From positions 1,426,001 to 1,490,000 of the forward strand of contig CP126197.1 in the NCBI GenBank assembly GCA_030272155.1: 64,000 nucleotides of DNA, given 5' to 3'. The DNA is from Tetradesmus obliquus. Its lineage: Eukaryota > Chlorophyta > Chlorophyceae > Sphaeropleales > Scenedesmaceae. The notes under the pieces were generated by a model. It was not told the DNA's origin and searched no databases. It saw only the letters and a program-made list of their open reading frames with translations. Both the position numbers and the translations under genes were made by a program. Shown here one piece after another: positions 47,343 to 59,105 of this stretch (the first letter of the stretch is position 1; every line of letters begins with the position of its first letter).

Positions 47343-50300
47343 AATCTCTGTTGAGCATTGGCGGCGGCTGGGACATGTACCTGCAAGTCCTTGATGTGTC
47401 TCAGGTACACCTGCAGGGCACAACGCAATGATGGCAAGGATTACGGGGTTGAGGGTGTTTTGTCACCGGAAGTCACAGGGCATTTACCTGAGCCGATACC
47501 CTGTGTTGTCTCTTCAAAGTCTCATCACAAGCACTTGTCGGCTGGAGCTTTGTGTGGGATTGATGGGTGTAACAGCAAGCACTTGTAGACTTTCCCTCCT
47601 CACCTCCAGGGAGTGCATGGGGCCACCCCAGTTGCCGCCCTTTTTGCTGTCGAACACACCCACGGGCGGGGCGGGGTTGTCTGACCATTTGGTGGTGAAA
47701 ATCCTCAGCAGCTGCGTTGCGTGCGAGATCTTGGCCTGGCGCATGCTGCGTAACTCGCGGCCGGTAGTCATGTCAACTACTGCTGTCTCAAACCTAAGGC
47801 TGTTCGGCCGCTCCAGCTGTTCGATGTACTGTTCCAGCTTCCAGGTGTTGTCGTATTTGTGTGCCAGATCCTCGTATATCTTCACCTCCTCCTCGAGTTC
47901 CAGGCCGCCAGATGCTTCAAAAGCGGCTGCTGTAGCACCAGAGTGGCTGGGTTTTTTGTTCTCTAAAATCAACTGCCCCAGCTTGGCTAGGGCAGCGCCC
48001 CACTCGCCAAACCCTGCAGCGCACAATTTCAAATACATGCTACTATCGTGCCAGCAAACACCTGCGTGGTTGAGTGATGCTTGCTGCCAGCTGGCAGACC
48101 GTCTGTTGTGACAGCACATTGTACATGCCTTTGTTGGCGGACACCCTATCATATCTGCCAAGCTCAACAACAAACGTGCCACCATCTGCAGCACACCTCA
48201 GCGGATCTGCCAGCTGCGTCAGCCACTGTCAGTATTGGCTGGTCAACCAAGCGCTGTGCAGTGCATGCTATGACAGGTGGCCACAACAGGGGGCTCCGCT
48301 GTTGCTGAGCTACCTGTGTTGATCAGTTGCACTGTGCTGCTGGCTGCCTAATCTGCAGCTGCTGCTGAGGCGAGCACTCACTTGGCGCAAACAGCGGCAC
48401 AGGGTCCTGCACGTTCTTCACCTGCAGCGCACTGTAGCCCAGCGTGTCGAGGAAGTAGCTGCGCAGGCCATCATCGCCCACGCGCGGCGCAGCAAATGTG
48501 TAGGTCTGCAGGCGCCACTGAGTGTACTCTGTGTGCTCTGCGTGCTTCTCGCGGTACTCTTTATATGTGAAGGCGATGTGAGCTGCTGCAATCGTTGCCA
48601 GTGCGCCTCCAAGGCTGTGGCCTGTGGTAATGATCCTTGGAGGGTACTGATTGTGCTCCTTGAAGTACTCCTCCATGACGCCCTCAATCTCCTGCAGAGT
48701 GTTACAACATAATCTTGACAACGCGCTGCAGTGTAATAGCCTACAGCGCCTGACTGTCATTACACGTGTTGTGAAATCACTATGTATCATATCGCTACAT
48801 CATGATGTGGTTGTGACAACCAGGTGTGAACAAGTTGCACACAGGGATGCTACACTGTTCACACAGAGTGTCAAACAGCATGCTGCACAGCAACCACAAG
48901 CCTGGAAGAAAGCACTACATTTCAGTGCTACAGATCTAGATGGTGTACAGCACTGTGTACAACTGTATGTGCCCAAACTGTTGACCGCTGCGCTGCATTA
49001 ACAGGTAATTTAAGCAGGACAGATAACCGCTAGCTCATCCAATTCAACTGTATATGTGCCAGGGCGCAGCTGCTGGTGCAGGTTTGTCCAAACATTCTAT
49101 TGAGTGTTTGCTGTAATTTACTCCATGAGGAGCCTGTTAACAACTGCTGAATGCATGTAGCGTGCTAGTGGTTGACAGCGCCACATTCCTGTGCTGGACG
49201 TGTCAGCTGTCATGTTAGTTATGTCTGCTGCACTCCCACAGTGTGCGCAGCGCTGCTGGCACATAAGGCTGGGCTGGCATGCAGCCTCTTTGGTGGAATG
49301 TACTTGTTGTTGATTGAATGTGCAGCGAAAGGAAACGCTCACACACTTCCACATACACCCCGGGTACGCCCTTTGGCCCGTCAGAGCACAGATCAGACTT
49401 GAGCCGGGTTAAAAAGGCGCTTACTAAGCGTTTCATGGGTTTTGCGTTCGCGGATCTAAACAGATCGTCAGCGTTCCTCTGCAATTGTCTGGAAGTCTCG
49501 TGGTCTCCTGCGTGGATGGTCCGCGTTGCGATCAGGCAAGAAGTCCTCATTTGAGCAGTGTCAACGATCTTATATGGTGGAGTCGGAGGGTATCTTGCCC
49601 GTCCGCCCACGAAGGAGCTCCGGAGGCCTCCAGAACTTTCTTTTGGCGCCTCGATGTGATAAGCAGTGATGATGGCCAGTTGGCAGCACACTGCTCCGCA
49701 TTGCAGTCATTATCAGCTGCAAGCACAATTTCAGCCGTGGCAGCAGTTCGCAGCGGGCTTTGCGGGCCTTGGTGGTGTCCCTGCAGTTCATCACCAGAAC
49801 AGCACTGGCGCAGCGCAGCCTGGCCAGCCTGATCAATTGCAGCATGACATTGCTAGGTACCACACTCAGCAGAGTGAGCAGTGTTATGTGCAGCAACAGT
49901 GGGTCCCTTGGCATGTCCCGACACCCACTCCAGCATCAGGTGTGCCGTACTATGCAGCGTCACCGTCCTGGCAGCAAGCAGTCCCTGCTACAGTGTGCCA
50001 GTGGCAGCAGCACCCGTGATCGTACCCGTACTTGAGCTACGGTTATGGCAGCAGCAGTGTGGCTGCTTGCCCCAGCAGTTATGGCAGCAGCAGTGTTGCC
50101 GCTTGCCCCAGCAGTTATGGCAGCAGCAGGGTGGCTGCTTGCCCCAGCAGCGATGGCAGCAGCAGTGTGGCTGCTTGCCCCAGCAGCATTCCTGCTGCCC
50201 ACAGCAGTCATGGCAGCCGCTGCCATGCTGGCAGCAGTGTGGCTGCTGCCTCTCAAAGCATCGAGGGAGATGCTGCCTGGCACAGTTACGACGGCAGCAG

Positions 50301-52382
50301 TGTAGCTGCTGTCGCCGGTAGTGGCAGCGTGGATGCCCACAGGCAGTTATCTGGTTGGTTGGCTGGACTTGCAGCCATGTGCGCACGGGTGGAACAGCGA
50401 CTTGCAGCTATGTGCGCACGGGTGGAACAGCGACTAGCAGCACGCGCTCTGGTCACCAACAGCGCTGGCAGCAGCGAGGGAGCTGCTGCCCTGATCAGTC
50501 ATGGCAGCGACATGGGAGTCGCTGTCCCAAGCAGCGCTGGCAGCAGCGAGGGAGCTGCTGCCCTGATCAGTCATGGCAGCGACATGGGAGTCGCTGTCCC
50601 AAGCAGCGCTGGCAGTAGCGAGGGAGCTGCTGCCCAGATCAGTGGTGTAACTGGTGTAGGAGCTGGAGCCTGGAGCGGTGGCAGCACCGGCGCGGGAGCT
50701 GCTGTCCTCAGCGGTGGTAGCAACAGCAGTGAGACCGCTGTCCGTGACAGCAACGCAGCCGTTGCTGCATTCAGCGATTGCGACGGTGGCCATGCGGCGA
50801 GGCAGCGTGGTTGCTTCGAATGGCCAGCATTAGTAGCAGGGCTGGCTGCAGCGCAGCAACCCCAGCTGGAGGCTGTGGGCCCTGCCAGGCTGCCCTGGTC
50901 CAGGGCGGTGCGGGGCCCCGGACCGCCTGCCATAGCAGCAGCTGCGTAGTCTGGTGGTGGTCTGGGTGAGCAGGCGAGCTGGTGGTAGGAGCTGGTTGTG
51001 GGAGCAGATTGGTGTGAGCAGTTTCGTGTCAGCAGTTTTGTTAAGCTGTCACAGCGCACGTGGCGTCTCTGCTTCCTTGCTAGGTGGTTGTGGGCGATTG
51101 TAACAGACTAGAACGCTACATTATGTAGCGTGCTAGTGGTTGACAGCGCCACATTCCTGTGCTGGACGTGTCAGCTGTCATGTTAGTTATGTCTGCTGCA
51201 CTCCCACAGTGTGCGCAGCGCTGCTGGCACATAAGGCTGGGCTGGCATGCAGCCTCTTTGATGGATGTGCTTGTTGTTGTTTTATTGATATCTTGGCAAG
51301 TGCAGCCAGCTGCTTGTGTGTTCAGACAATCGCCCACACCACCGTTGTGTCGTGCTTTTGGCGCTATTGCGCGCTTGCAATGTGGTGTTTATGTGGTATT
51401 GCCCTGTGCGCTGCTCGCTGCAGCCTTTGTGTGGCAAATCTAGTGCGGCGTGGGCCGCCTGGTTGCAGTGCCTTTTGGGCGCTGTGTGTGTTTGGTGTTG
51501 GCCTTGGTTTGCTCTCAGCCTGCCTCTGGGGGGGAGAGAGTGGCCGCTGATGGCGTGCCTGTGTTATCGCGTTGGCTGAGATCGGACAGTAACATGGCTG
51601 TGCAGTTGGCATTGTGATGTGCCTTGCGCAGTGATGGGAGCTGTTAGGAGTGGGCAGCAAGGATTAGGGAGAGTTGGTATCCAGACGACAGACGCGCATG
51701 GTCATGTGTCGCAGTGTTTGTGTGTTCAGAGAGTGACGACGGGGCTAAACAGACAGTGCACCCGGCTCTTGGAGCAGTTACATGTCACTGCAACATGTGG
51801 CGGTGCGTCGTGGGCGTGGCAATGTGTCATGTCACCAAAAATGGCGATTGTAACAGACTAGAACGCTACATGCACACCGCAAGCAGCACCGGGTTGCACA
51901 TTAAACTGATGGCCCTTTCATCACCTTGATGGGTGCCTTGAATGCACCTGATGCTGCTGATGATGTTGTTTTGACAAACAGCATGTTGTGGAGGCCTTGG
52001 TGCACACGGCCTTTGGGAAAGACCCCCTTGCCAACCACACCGCCCAGCAGGTTGTTGGCCCTGCGGCGCTCAGCAACAGCAGGACAGCAGCAACGTTCAT
52101 CAGGATTTTCAAAGCTATACACGATGTACTTGCGCAGGCAACACGCCAACACTCAGGTGCAATTTCTACCTGTTTCTGACACTTTTGAATTGTCTGCCAC
52201 AGGGTGTTTCACCCTGATGCTTCGGTACTTGTCGGCCCTCGTCAGCTGTTTCGCTATCCTGCTTGCATGCATTTTTTCTTATAACAACAGCACGCACACT
52301 CTGCTTGGGTTGCTTGAATACTACCATGCGGATTTGCAGCTTTAAAGGTTACCCCGTCAGCATAGGGATTGCAAGCAGCCTC

Positions 52383-52438
<56 letters not shown>

Positions 52439-53833
52439 TGTAACAAGTCCTTGTAAAGGGACGTGAACTGTCTGGCAACATGCTGCAGCTCTAAACCAGC
52501 TGTGACACATGGTGCCATGCGACCTTAGGATGGCACCACCTGTGAATTTGGCCAGTCAGCACCCACCAGTCGGCAAAGATGGAGGTGCCGCGGAAAGCGA
52601 TGACCAGCTCCGGCGGGTCACCCCTCTGTGCTGCAGCGCCTGCGGTAACAGCGTATGATGCTCCAAGCATGAACAGAGGAGATGTGCAGGGGCAGCTACG
52701 TGCGTGCTTACACACGGTGTCAGCAACGACACACTTAGCAGCACACATGCATGCCCCATGCTCTGCGACTAGAACATGCACCTCTGTCTGCAGCAGCAGG
52801 TGCGCGCATGCCGCAAGGCATAACATTGCATGAGCATGCTGTGTGCATGCAACTTGCAATGCTAAACACATGCCACGAACAAGCAGCTGCTGCAAAGAGG
52901 AGCAACCGATGCCTACGCAAGCGGCAAACACAACTCGGGACATAATGCTCACTGTTTATCTTACAGATGTAGCCCAGGTATGACGGCACCTTGAGGATGC
53001 CGCTTGGGCCCTGGCTCGCCGCCAGTTTTGCTTTCTTTGCAGGTGGTGCAAAAGCATTGCTCACTCCCACACAGTTCAGCATGTTTGTGAGGCACGTGTA
53101 GCGCCTCAGGGAAGCCACACCTCTGCAGGAATTGTGCAAAAAAACAAATACATGATCAGTGTAGGCAGCACATGTTTTCTTGTTGGAAGAAACAACTACA
53201 TTTGTTCTTTTAAACTGCTCGCCACTTGTTGTGGGGTACATGAGGTCATATATAAGTCTTGCCTGGGCAAGGCACTAGGTTGAACTGAATGCAGGAGGCA
53301 CCATGCAAAGTCGCCAACTGCATTTGTGTTGAAGGTGTGTTGCATGTGCATGCAGCTGCGGCACCTCCAGTGTCTTGACATGCCTTTTTCATGCAGGCTT
53401 GCTGAACTTTGAAAATGAGCCTGCTGTTGGACATCGGTGTGCAGACTGACCTGAAGTCTTTTGTGTACGTCTTCTCGAGCTCCATGTTCACAGCCTTGCG
53501 CTCGTCGTTATTGCGGCCTCCAAACTTGTCAAACAGGATGTATGCAGCTTTGGCGTGCTCACCATAGCGCTGAAGGGCAGCCTTATCAGGGGCGGACAAG
53601 GTGCCTGCAGCTGCAGTAACGTACGTTCCACGTGCAAGAACCAAATTCATGACCAAACTGTATGTTTGCGTAACAGTGTCTGATAGTACGATCGTGCAAG
53701 CTGCGGTTGAAGAATAGCCCACAAGGTTTGCAACACTGCAGTCACTGCGTGTTGTGCACAGTGACACAGCGCCGTGCATACCTAAAGTTGAGCGCACCAC
53801 TGCTGTAGCAGCTGATTGTCGGGATACTGACAT
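47150..53833 (-). CDS. Class 3 lipase (alpha/beta hydrolase)
   Basis: Exons in phase: 53,833-53,782; 53,604-53,451; 53,122-52,965; 52,639-52,540; 52,060-51,925; 48,691-48,382; 48,013-47,604; final exon from 47,410. An additional exon near 48,200-48,060 is likely but its phase is unresolved. The lipase_3 features are in order: LVIAFRGTSIFADWW (oxyanion/strand region), GRVHQGLHNML, nucleophile elbow TTGHSLGGALATIAAAHI, FAAPRVGDDGLRSYF, VQDPVPLFAP (candidate catalytic Asp) and GPMHSLEVYLRHI (candidate catalytic His, split over an intron). The protein then ends in a CAG-encoded Gln tract. It hydrolyses acyl-glycerol esters; compartment is not evident as no clear signal peptide precedes MSVSRQSAATAVV. 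The intron between 51,924 and 48,692 (over 3.2 kb) holds two related transposons. Confidence 0.9.
47294..47342. repeat. (CTG)n tract, coding Gln in the lipase tail
   Basis: About sixteen CTG units on the plus strand; translated as poly-Gln if the last exon reads on to its stop at 47,150. Confidence 0.9.
49156..51120. mobile_element. TIR DNA transposon copy A (about 1.97 kb), non-autonomous or unknown
   Basis: Bounded by imperfect terminal inverted repeats: TGTAGCGTGCTAGT at the left and, read inward from the right end, TGTAGCGTTCTAGT. The first roughly 137 bases are identical to the neighbouring element B. No transposase motif (DDE, RNase H) was recognised in its open frames. It contains a GGCAGC-rich minisatellite (50,043-50,640). 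It is inserted in a lipase intron. TGCA lies immediately left of this copy and immediately right of copy B, which would fit a 4-bp target duplication around the pair. Confidence 0.75.
50043..50640 (+). repeat. 36-bp and 72-bp minisatellites inside transposon A
   Basis: TTATGGCAGCAGCAGTGTGG-type units repeat at 36-bp steps (50,043, 50,079, 50,115, 50,151). Further on, two to three 72-bp units starting GGCAGCAGCGAGGGAGCTGC run from about 50,467. A 33-bp duplication lies at about 50,366-50,430. Together they leave a 305-codon frame open (50,032-50,949) that encodes 12-residue GSSSVAACPSS-like repeats but has no ATG at its start. Confidence 0.85.
51124..51870. mobile_element. TIR DNA transposon copy B (about 0.75 kb), deletion derivative
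   Basis: Same left end as copy A (identical from 51,124 to about 51,260) and same right end (GTAACAGACTAGAACGCTACA, identical in both). The interior is different or deleted. It directly abuts copy A, separated only by TTA. Size and lack of coding capacity suggest a MITE-like derivative. Confidence 0.75.
52385..52435. repeat. (CTG)n tract in a lipase intron
   Basis: Seventeen or so perfect CTG units between exons at 52,540 and 52,060. Confidence 0.95.
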
Positions 53834-55142
53834 GTTGATTCACTCAAAGAATCGTGGCTTTGAAATAAAAAGACTTTGCACCCCTGCAACCAGTTTCGGC
53901 TGGCCACAGGGGTTGTGCAAGCTGCTGCTGCAAGCAGGTTACCTGACCCCGTTCCAGCTGCAGCTGCTGCTGCCTCCGGTGCAAGCGCGGCTGTTGCCCT
54001 TGTCTGGCGAGACATCTTATCACGAGCGTTGCTTTCTGGTGAGCCTGGCTGCGACACGGAAGGCCGTTCCACGCCTTTTGAACGAGCGAATCTCACAATC
54101 TGGGTCTCTGCTTGGTGCACTCCAGCTCGCTTGCGACTTACAGAAACTAAAAGCTTGTTCCAGCGACACTGATATGATTGGTGATGTCTTCCGAGCGTGC
54201 ATGTATAGCACATTGCACGTGCTTGACCTTTTGTAGAAGTCAGTGACACCGTGTCACTCAGAAGGACCACGGGTGCACGGGGGTACGTAAAGGAAGGCCG
54301 GGCTGGTACAGCACCCTCAAAGTCGAGACTTCTCCCTGTAGGTTTGAGGATTATGGATCCGGTTGCTGACAGCCGTTCAGATGCTACCACAAAAAGGTTC
54401 CCGGCTTCCTGGTCACTCCAGCTGTGCCCCTCCGTCAAACGCTTACCAATGTGATCACCACATGATGCCATGCTCAACAACCGTCCATCAAATCGACCAC
54501 TGCAACAAGCGCAATGGAGAGCAGTACTGCAGCAGAACCAACCTTGCTGTGTGGTAAAATGTTCCATATCACCACACTAGGCTGCAGCTACGCTGACTTC
54601 TAGGCAGAGTAGGAACAACCCAACGCAGCCTGCAGCAAGATGTTCCATATCTGCTGCATTCTGTAAAGCAAGCTCGCTGACACAGGACACAGCAGGCCAT
54701 GCATCCGCGGATGGTTCCTGAGTCAAAATCCAAGACAACCCAGCCTGCAGGCCAGCTGGACGGCCAGCGCTGGCCGGCTAGCTGGCAGCGAGAACCAAAT
54801 AGTTGCAAGTCCCATGCTTTGCACACTGCTGGGCATGCAGACACACCTGGGTTGCGCACAGCACACCGAAAAACAGCCAAGCTGCATACCTACCCTGGAT
54901 TTGTCTAAATTTGTCCTTTTAAATACAGCAAAAGCCCCCAGCATGCCACAAAGGCCCTCAAGGGCACCCATAACCATGCCACAACCAATAACCAACCTCA
55001 ATCAAAAAAGAACTCAAACGCCACGCACCACTTGCTGTTTTTTTTCCTACACCACTTTCATGTCAAGCTGGCACACACCAAATGCAATGCTACTCTGCAA
55101 CAGGACTTGTGCTGCGTTTGTAACTGCAATTTGTAGTGCCGC
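53834..55142. other. Region upstream of the lipase gene, no confident gene
   Basis: Contains overlapping long frames on both strands (53,782-54,567 minus, 261 codons; 53,754-54,236 plus, 160 codons), neither with a recognisable domain. A 36-bp imperfect palindrome sits at 54,751-54,786. A hydrophobic open piece (VMGALEGLCGMLGAFAVF) at about 54,995-54,900, minus, could be a stray exon. Confidence 0.4.
54751..54786. repeat. 36-bp imperfect inverted repeat (hairpin)
   Basis: Arms GCCAGCT and CGGCCAGC pair with GCTGGCCG and AGCTGGC, with small bulges, centred at 54,768/54,769. Confidence 0.8.
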
Positions 55143-55529
55143 TCAGTCGACCAACTTCAGGCATGGCTTGGCCTTCATCCCTGGAGACAGCTTTGCAATT
55201 GCACTGCAGGCCTCGCCATGCCTGCTGCTGCTGCTGCTCATGCCGCCGCAGCTGCTGCCTTGTTCAGCGTCTCTATCACCCTCGATTGCTCCGGCTTGTC
55301 TGCACTCCACAAGAGGCAGTTGCCTGCTTGTACGCTGCTGGACTCCTCTGCAGCAAGCAAGTCCCAGCAAGGCAACTGCGCACCTCAGCACACAAGTCAT
55401 ATTGAATTTGTGCATCGCCGCGCAAAATAAGTCAGGTAGCAATTGCCTCATTGCACAGCAGCTGCCAGCAGTGACGCTTGCCCCGACCTGCGCTACCACA
55501 CCGACTGAAACCAACAATACTAGCAGCAC
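55143..55529 (-). CDS. Possible small secreted Cys-rich protein (128 aa), weak
   Basis: A single open frame starting MLLVLLVSVGVVAQVGASVT, which looks like a signal peptide, followed by a cysteine-rich, Ser-rich chain ending at 55,143. It overlaps, in another frame on the same strand, the putative last exon of the DUF1995-like gene, so at most one is real. No family recognised. Confidence 0.2.
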   Translation of the reverse strand: MLLVLLVSVGVVAQVGASVTAGSCCAMRQLLPDLFCAAMHKFNMTCVLRCAVALLGLACCRGVQQRTSRQLPLVECRQAGAIEGDRDAEQGSSCGGMSSSSSRHGEACSAIAKLSPGMKAKPCLKLVD

Positions 55530-57083
55530 ATGCAGAACAAGGGGACAGCAGCAGCACCCTCATACACCACCAGAACTGATGTGTTGCAGCGTGCCTGGTG
55601 CAGTGCCACAGGTGCCAGGCCAGCCCTTGACTGCACACTAGCAGCCCGAAGAGAATGCAGCATGGCATAGGTGCTCACAAATCAGGAATATGAAGCACAC
55701 CTGAGCCAGCGCGCCACAGGTGCCAGCCCAGGCCATAGCTGCCAACCAGCAGCCCGAAGGCCTTGCCCCTGCTGGTGCGCAGTGATACTGAAATAACATG
55801 CAACAACACACCTGATGCCGTGCGCCACCGGTGCCAGCCCAGCCCATAACTTCTCATCAGCAGCCCATGACGCATGGCAGCAGCAGCCTCACAAGCAAGA
55901 ACCAAAAGTGTGCACCAACGCACCTGAGCCAGCGCGCCACAGGTGCCAGCCCAGGCCATAGCTTCCCACCAGCAGCCCGAAGGCCTTGCCCCTGCTCGTG
56001 CGCAGCATGCGGCAGCTGTACAGCACCTGCCACTGCTCCGGGGCCAGCAGCTCCTCAGCTGACTGCTTCAGCTTCCTGCATGATAGAGTACAGCAGGCAG
56101 CAGCGTGTGTGCGCAAAGGGTGAGGTGACATGTCACAACACGACTGCTCGGGCGCCAGCAGCTCCTCGGCCGATTCCTTGAGCCTCGTGCAAAGGCAAGA
56201 GAGAATTTGTGACAGCAGGATGTTCGTGCATTGAATCTGCTGGAACAGCACCTGCCACTGCTCGGGGGCCAGCAGCTGCCCCTTCAACTGCTTCAGCTTC
56301 CTGCAGAGGCAAGCAACGCTCAGAATGCGGCTTCATTACGTGTATAGAAAGCGTTCCTGAATGGTGTGTGGTGGTTCATAGCGGTTGGGCTCAACTGTCT
56401 GAAGCAGCAGGCACAGCGGCACAATGCCAACGAACGACGCAGGGCTGCTATATCGGATTGCCTTAGCTGCCTTAGCGGCACGCCAGCAAGCAAGCCAGCA
56501 AGTGCGCATGCGACGTGCTTTGGAGTGCAGCTGCACATGCATTCAGCCAGCACGCCAGCCAGCCAGCAGCACCCTAACAAGCCAGCAACAGCCGCCACAG
56601 CCGCACCTCTCCCAGAACTGCCCAATATCAGCAGGCCCCGTCCAATCTGGATTGATAGCCACCACGCTGTGCCCTGCCGCCAGTGGCCTGCAGCGCAGAA
56701 GGGTGAAACACAAGCCATGGTGTCACAACATACATCGCTGCACCATTGTCATCGCCAGCTGGCCCCGTCCACTTAGGGTTAATGGCCACCATGCTGTGCC
56801 CTGCCTCCAGCGGCCTGCAGTAAGACACAAGACAAGGCATGATACGGGGAGGAAACACATGAATTGATTGTGCCGGGTCCACTTCGGGTTGACGACCACC
56901 ATACTTTGGCCTGCCTCCAGCGGCCTGCAGTAAGACACAAGACAAGGCATGATACGGGGAGGAAACACATGAATTGATTGTGCCCGGTCCACTTCGGGTT
57001 GACGACCACCATACTTTGGCCTGCCTCCAGCAGCCTGCAGGGCAGCACAGAAAGCAAGGCACCAGCAGCAACAAGCCTTTGAG

Positions 57084-57126
<43 letters not shown>

Positions 57127-57256
57127 AGCGTGCCATCAACATGTTGTGCCCAGCCTCCAGTAGCCTGCAAAGCAGGGAGCAACATGAGGTGTGAAATGTG
57201 TTCACGGCAGGAAAGACAGGTTGCTGCGCTCTGCGCAGCTGCTGCTACTGCTGCTG

Positions 57257-57288
<32 letters not shown>

Positions 57289-59105
57289 CACCTGCTGCCG
57301 TAGCCTCCCTCGCAGAGCTTGGCAAAGGACACAAAGGCGGCAAGGTGCAATGCAGGGTGCAACACCAGGTACACAACATGGTACGCTGCGCTGTGCTGAG
57401 GTAATCACATTGTCGCAATCAATTGCATGAAAGCAGGCATGTACCCGATTGCATTGCACCATGCGCCCATGCCCCAGCAGCATATGTGCCAGCTGCACCT
57501 TGCTGCTCAGGTGCCGCCACTGCTCATGTCACAAGAATAACATGTCTTACATCTTACAGCTCACCTGCTGCCGTAGCCTCCCTCGCAGAGCTTTGCAAAG
57601 GAGGCAAAGGTGGCAAGGTGCAGTGCAGGGTGCAGCACAAGCCACACAACATGGGACGATGCGCTGCGCTGTGGTAAAACACATTATAGCAATCAATTGC
57701 ATGCAAGTAGGTATGTATCCGAATGCATTGCACCATGCGCCCATGCCCCAGCAGCATTGTCACGCTATTTGTGCTCATGCATATGTGCCAGCTGCACCAT
57801 GCTGCTCAGGTGCTGCCACTGCTCATGTCACAAGATGAACATCCTACCTGCTGCCGTATCCTCCCTCGCAGAGCTTGGCAAAGGAGGCGAAGGTGGCATT
57901 GGTGCCTATGCCAGCCAGTGTGGTGTCAGGCAGCGCCCAGCAGCCAACGCCATCAGCAGGGCTCTCCAGCATGCCCAGGAACTGCGGGTCATACCTGCAG
58001 CAGTGCGTTAAATGAGAGTTTGCACTTCAAATGCATGCAAGCGGGCTAGCAACACGTGTGTGCACAGGAACAAGCACAAAACAGGAGACATTTGTGTGTC
58101 TGCTTTAGAGCCATCAGCCGGGCTCTCCAGGAGCTTGGGGTGCCCAGAAACATGGGGTGTACTAGCAGTGCAGAAGGCGCGATCAAAACAAAGCACATAG
58201 GGGGAGGGCATTCATGGCGTTGATGCTATGGCTTGATGGGTAACATGATGATAGGGGGAGGGTAGCCAGCACACAGGCAAAGAGACGCTGATGCTACAGA
58301 TGCGCACTGCGTGCAGCATTTAATGCCGGCAACACATCAACCTCCCTAGCACGCCCAGAGCTCCAGATGCATGCCGACCTACATGCACAGCAGTTGTGAA
58401 CCAAGCACAGGCAACAGCAACAGGCTCACGGCCATGGTACACAACCCACTGCTGAAAGGCGTGTGTGGTTGCTGTTTTATGCAGTCTGTGCATTGCTTCA
58501 CAAGTCCATGCGCAGCTAGCGCTTCCTACCCCTTCCAGTACACCCTCTACCATGGGCCTCAATTTCTGTTACTACTCAAGTATTGTTTCTATCCAAATAC
58601 TTGTACAAACACCTCAGCAGCGCCAGGGTTTTACCTACCCTTCCAGCACACCCTCCACCAGGGGTCTCAGGGCCCTGAACCGCTGCTGTGAGTTGTGCAT
58701 GGTTGCTGTGTTATGCAGTCTGTGCATTGCTTCACAAGTCCAAGCGGAGCTAGGATTGCTCACCCCTCCAGTACACCCTCCACCGGGGGCCTCAGGGCCC
58801 TGAACCGCTGCACAATTGTGGTTGCTGTGTTATGCAGTCTGTGCATTGCTTTTTGAGTCCAAGCGGAGCTAGGGTTGCTCACCCCTCCAGTACACCCTCT
58901 ACCATGGGCCTCAATTACTGTTACTACTCAAGTAGTGATACTATATAAGTGTTGTTTTTTTCCAAGGACCCAAGCAGCGCTAGGGTTTCTCACCCTTCCA
59001 GTACACCCTCCACGAGGGGCCGCAGGGCCCTGAACCGCTGCACAATGCCCCCTGGCCAGTCCCCTTCATCAAAGAGAGTGAAGCTCTGGTCCATCAACTG
59101 CACAC
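55432..59105 (-). CDS. DUF1995-like (chloroplast-type) protein, 5' end not resolved
   Basis: Recognisable exons: 59,105-58,994 (VQLMDQSFTLFDEGDWPG, then VQRFRALRPLVEGVLEG), 57,994-57,848 (QFLGMLESPADGVGCWALPD to LCEGGYGSR), about 56,687-56,608 (GHSVVAINPDWTGPADIG, FWER), and about 56,080-55,925 (AEELLAPEQWQVLYSC, GKAFGLLVGSYGLGWHLW). These join in phase 2 at each junction. Low-light and chloroplast DUF1995 proteins have an RFxxxRPLVE-like start, a central D-x-G block, a hydrophobic V-N-P-x-W strand and a terminal Tyr/Trp-rich strand. The match here is by motif pattern only. The final exon, to a stop at 55,432, is speculative. Every exon is accompanied by degenerate copies, listed separately. 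Upstream frames at 59,640-59,790 may hold the N-terminus. If not DUF1995, it is a conserved-looking protein of unknown function. Confidence 0.45.
55600..56310 (-). repeat. Multiple copies of the last-exon pieces of the DUF1995-like gene
   Basis: LKQSAEELLAPEQWQVL-like starts occur at about 56,305, 56,190 and 56,080. GLLVGSYGLGWHLWRAGSG-like ends occur at about 55,930, 55,815, 55,705 and, degenerate, 55,610, each followed by GTGCG/GTGTG donor context. Confidence 0.85.
56680..57170 (-). repeat. Five copies of the exon with the NPKW/NPDW strand
   Basis: Acceptors at about 57,168, 57,037, 56,932, 56,813 and 56,687 each precede a copy of LEAGHSMVAINPKWTG. The two middle copies (57,037 and 56,932) are almost identical over more than 100 bases. 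Only the 56,687 copy continues into DIGQFWER. A (CAG)n tract (57,088-57,125) interrupts the outermost copy. Confidence 0.9.
57280..57900 (-). repeat. Three copies of the exon end FAKLCEGGYGSR
   Basis: The end of the 57,994-57,848 exon with donor recurs at about 57,605-57,560 and 57,325-57,290, with shared downstream intronic blocks. (CTG)n lies at 57,241-57,288. Confidence 0.85.

Noticed and set aside
49318..49691. Open frames at the left of transposon A as a transposase
   Set aside because: No DDE triad, zinc finger or other transposase feature could be recognised; too short.
53782..54567. 261-codon minus-strand open frame upstream of the lipase
   Set aside because: No domain, no splice context, overlaps the lipase first exon and an equally long frame on the other strand.
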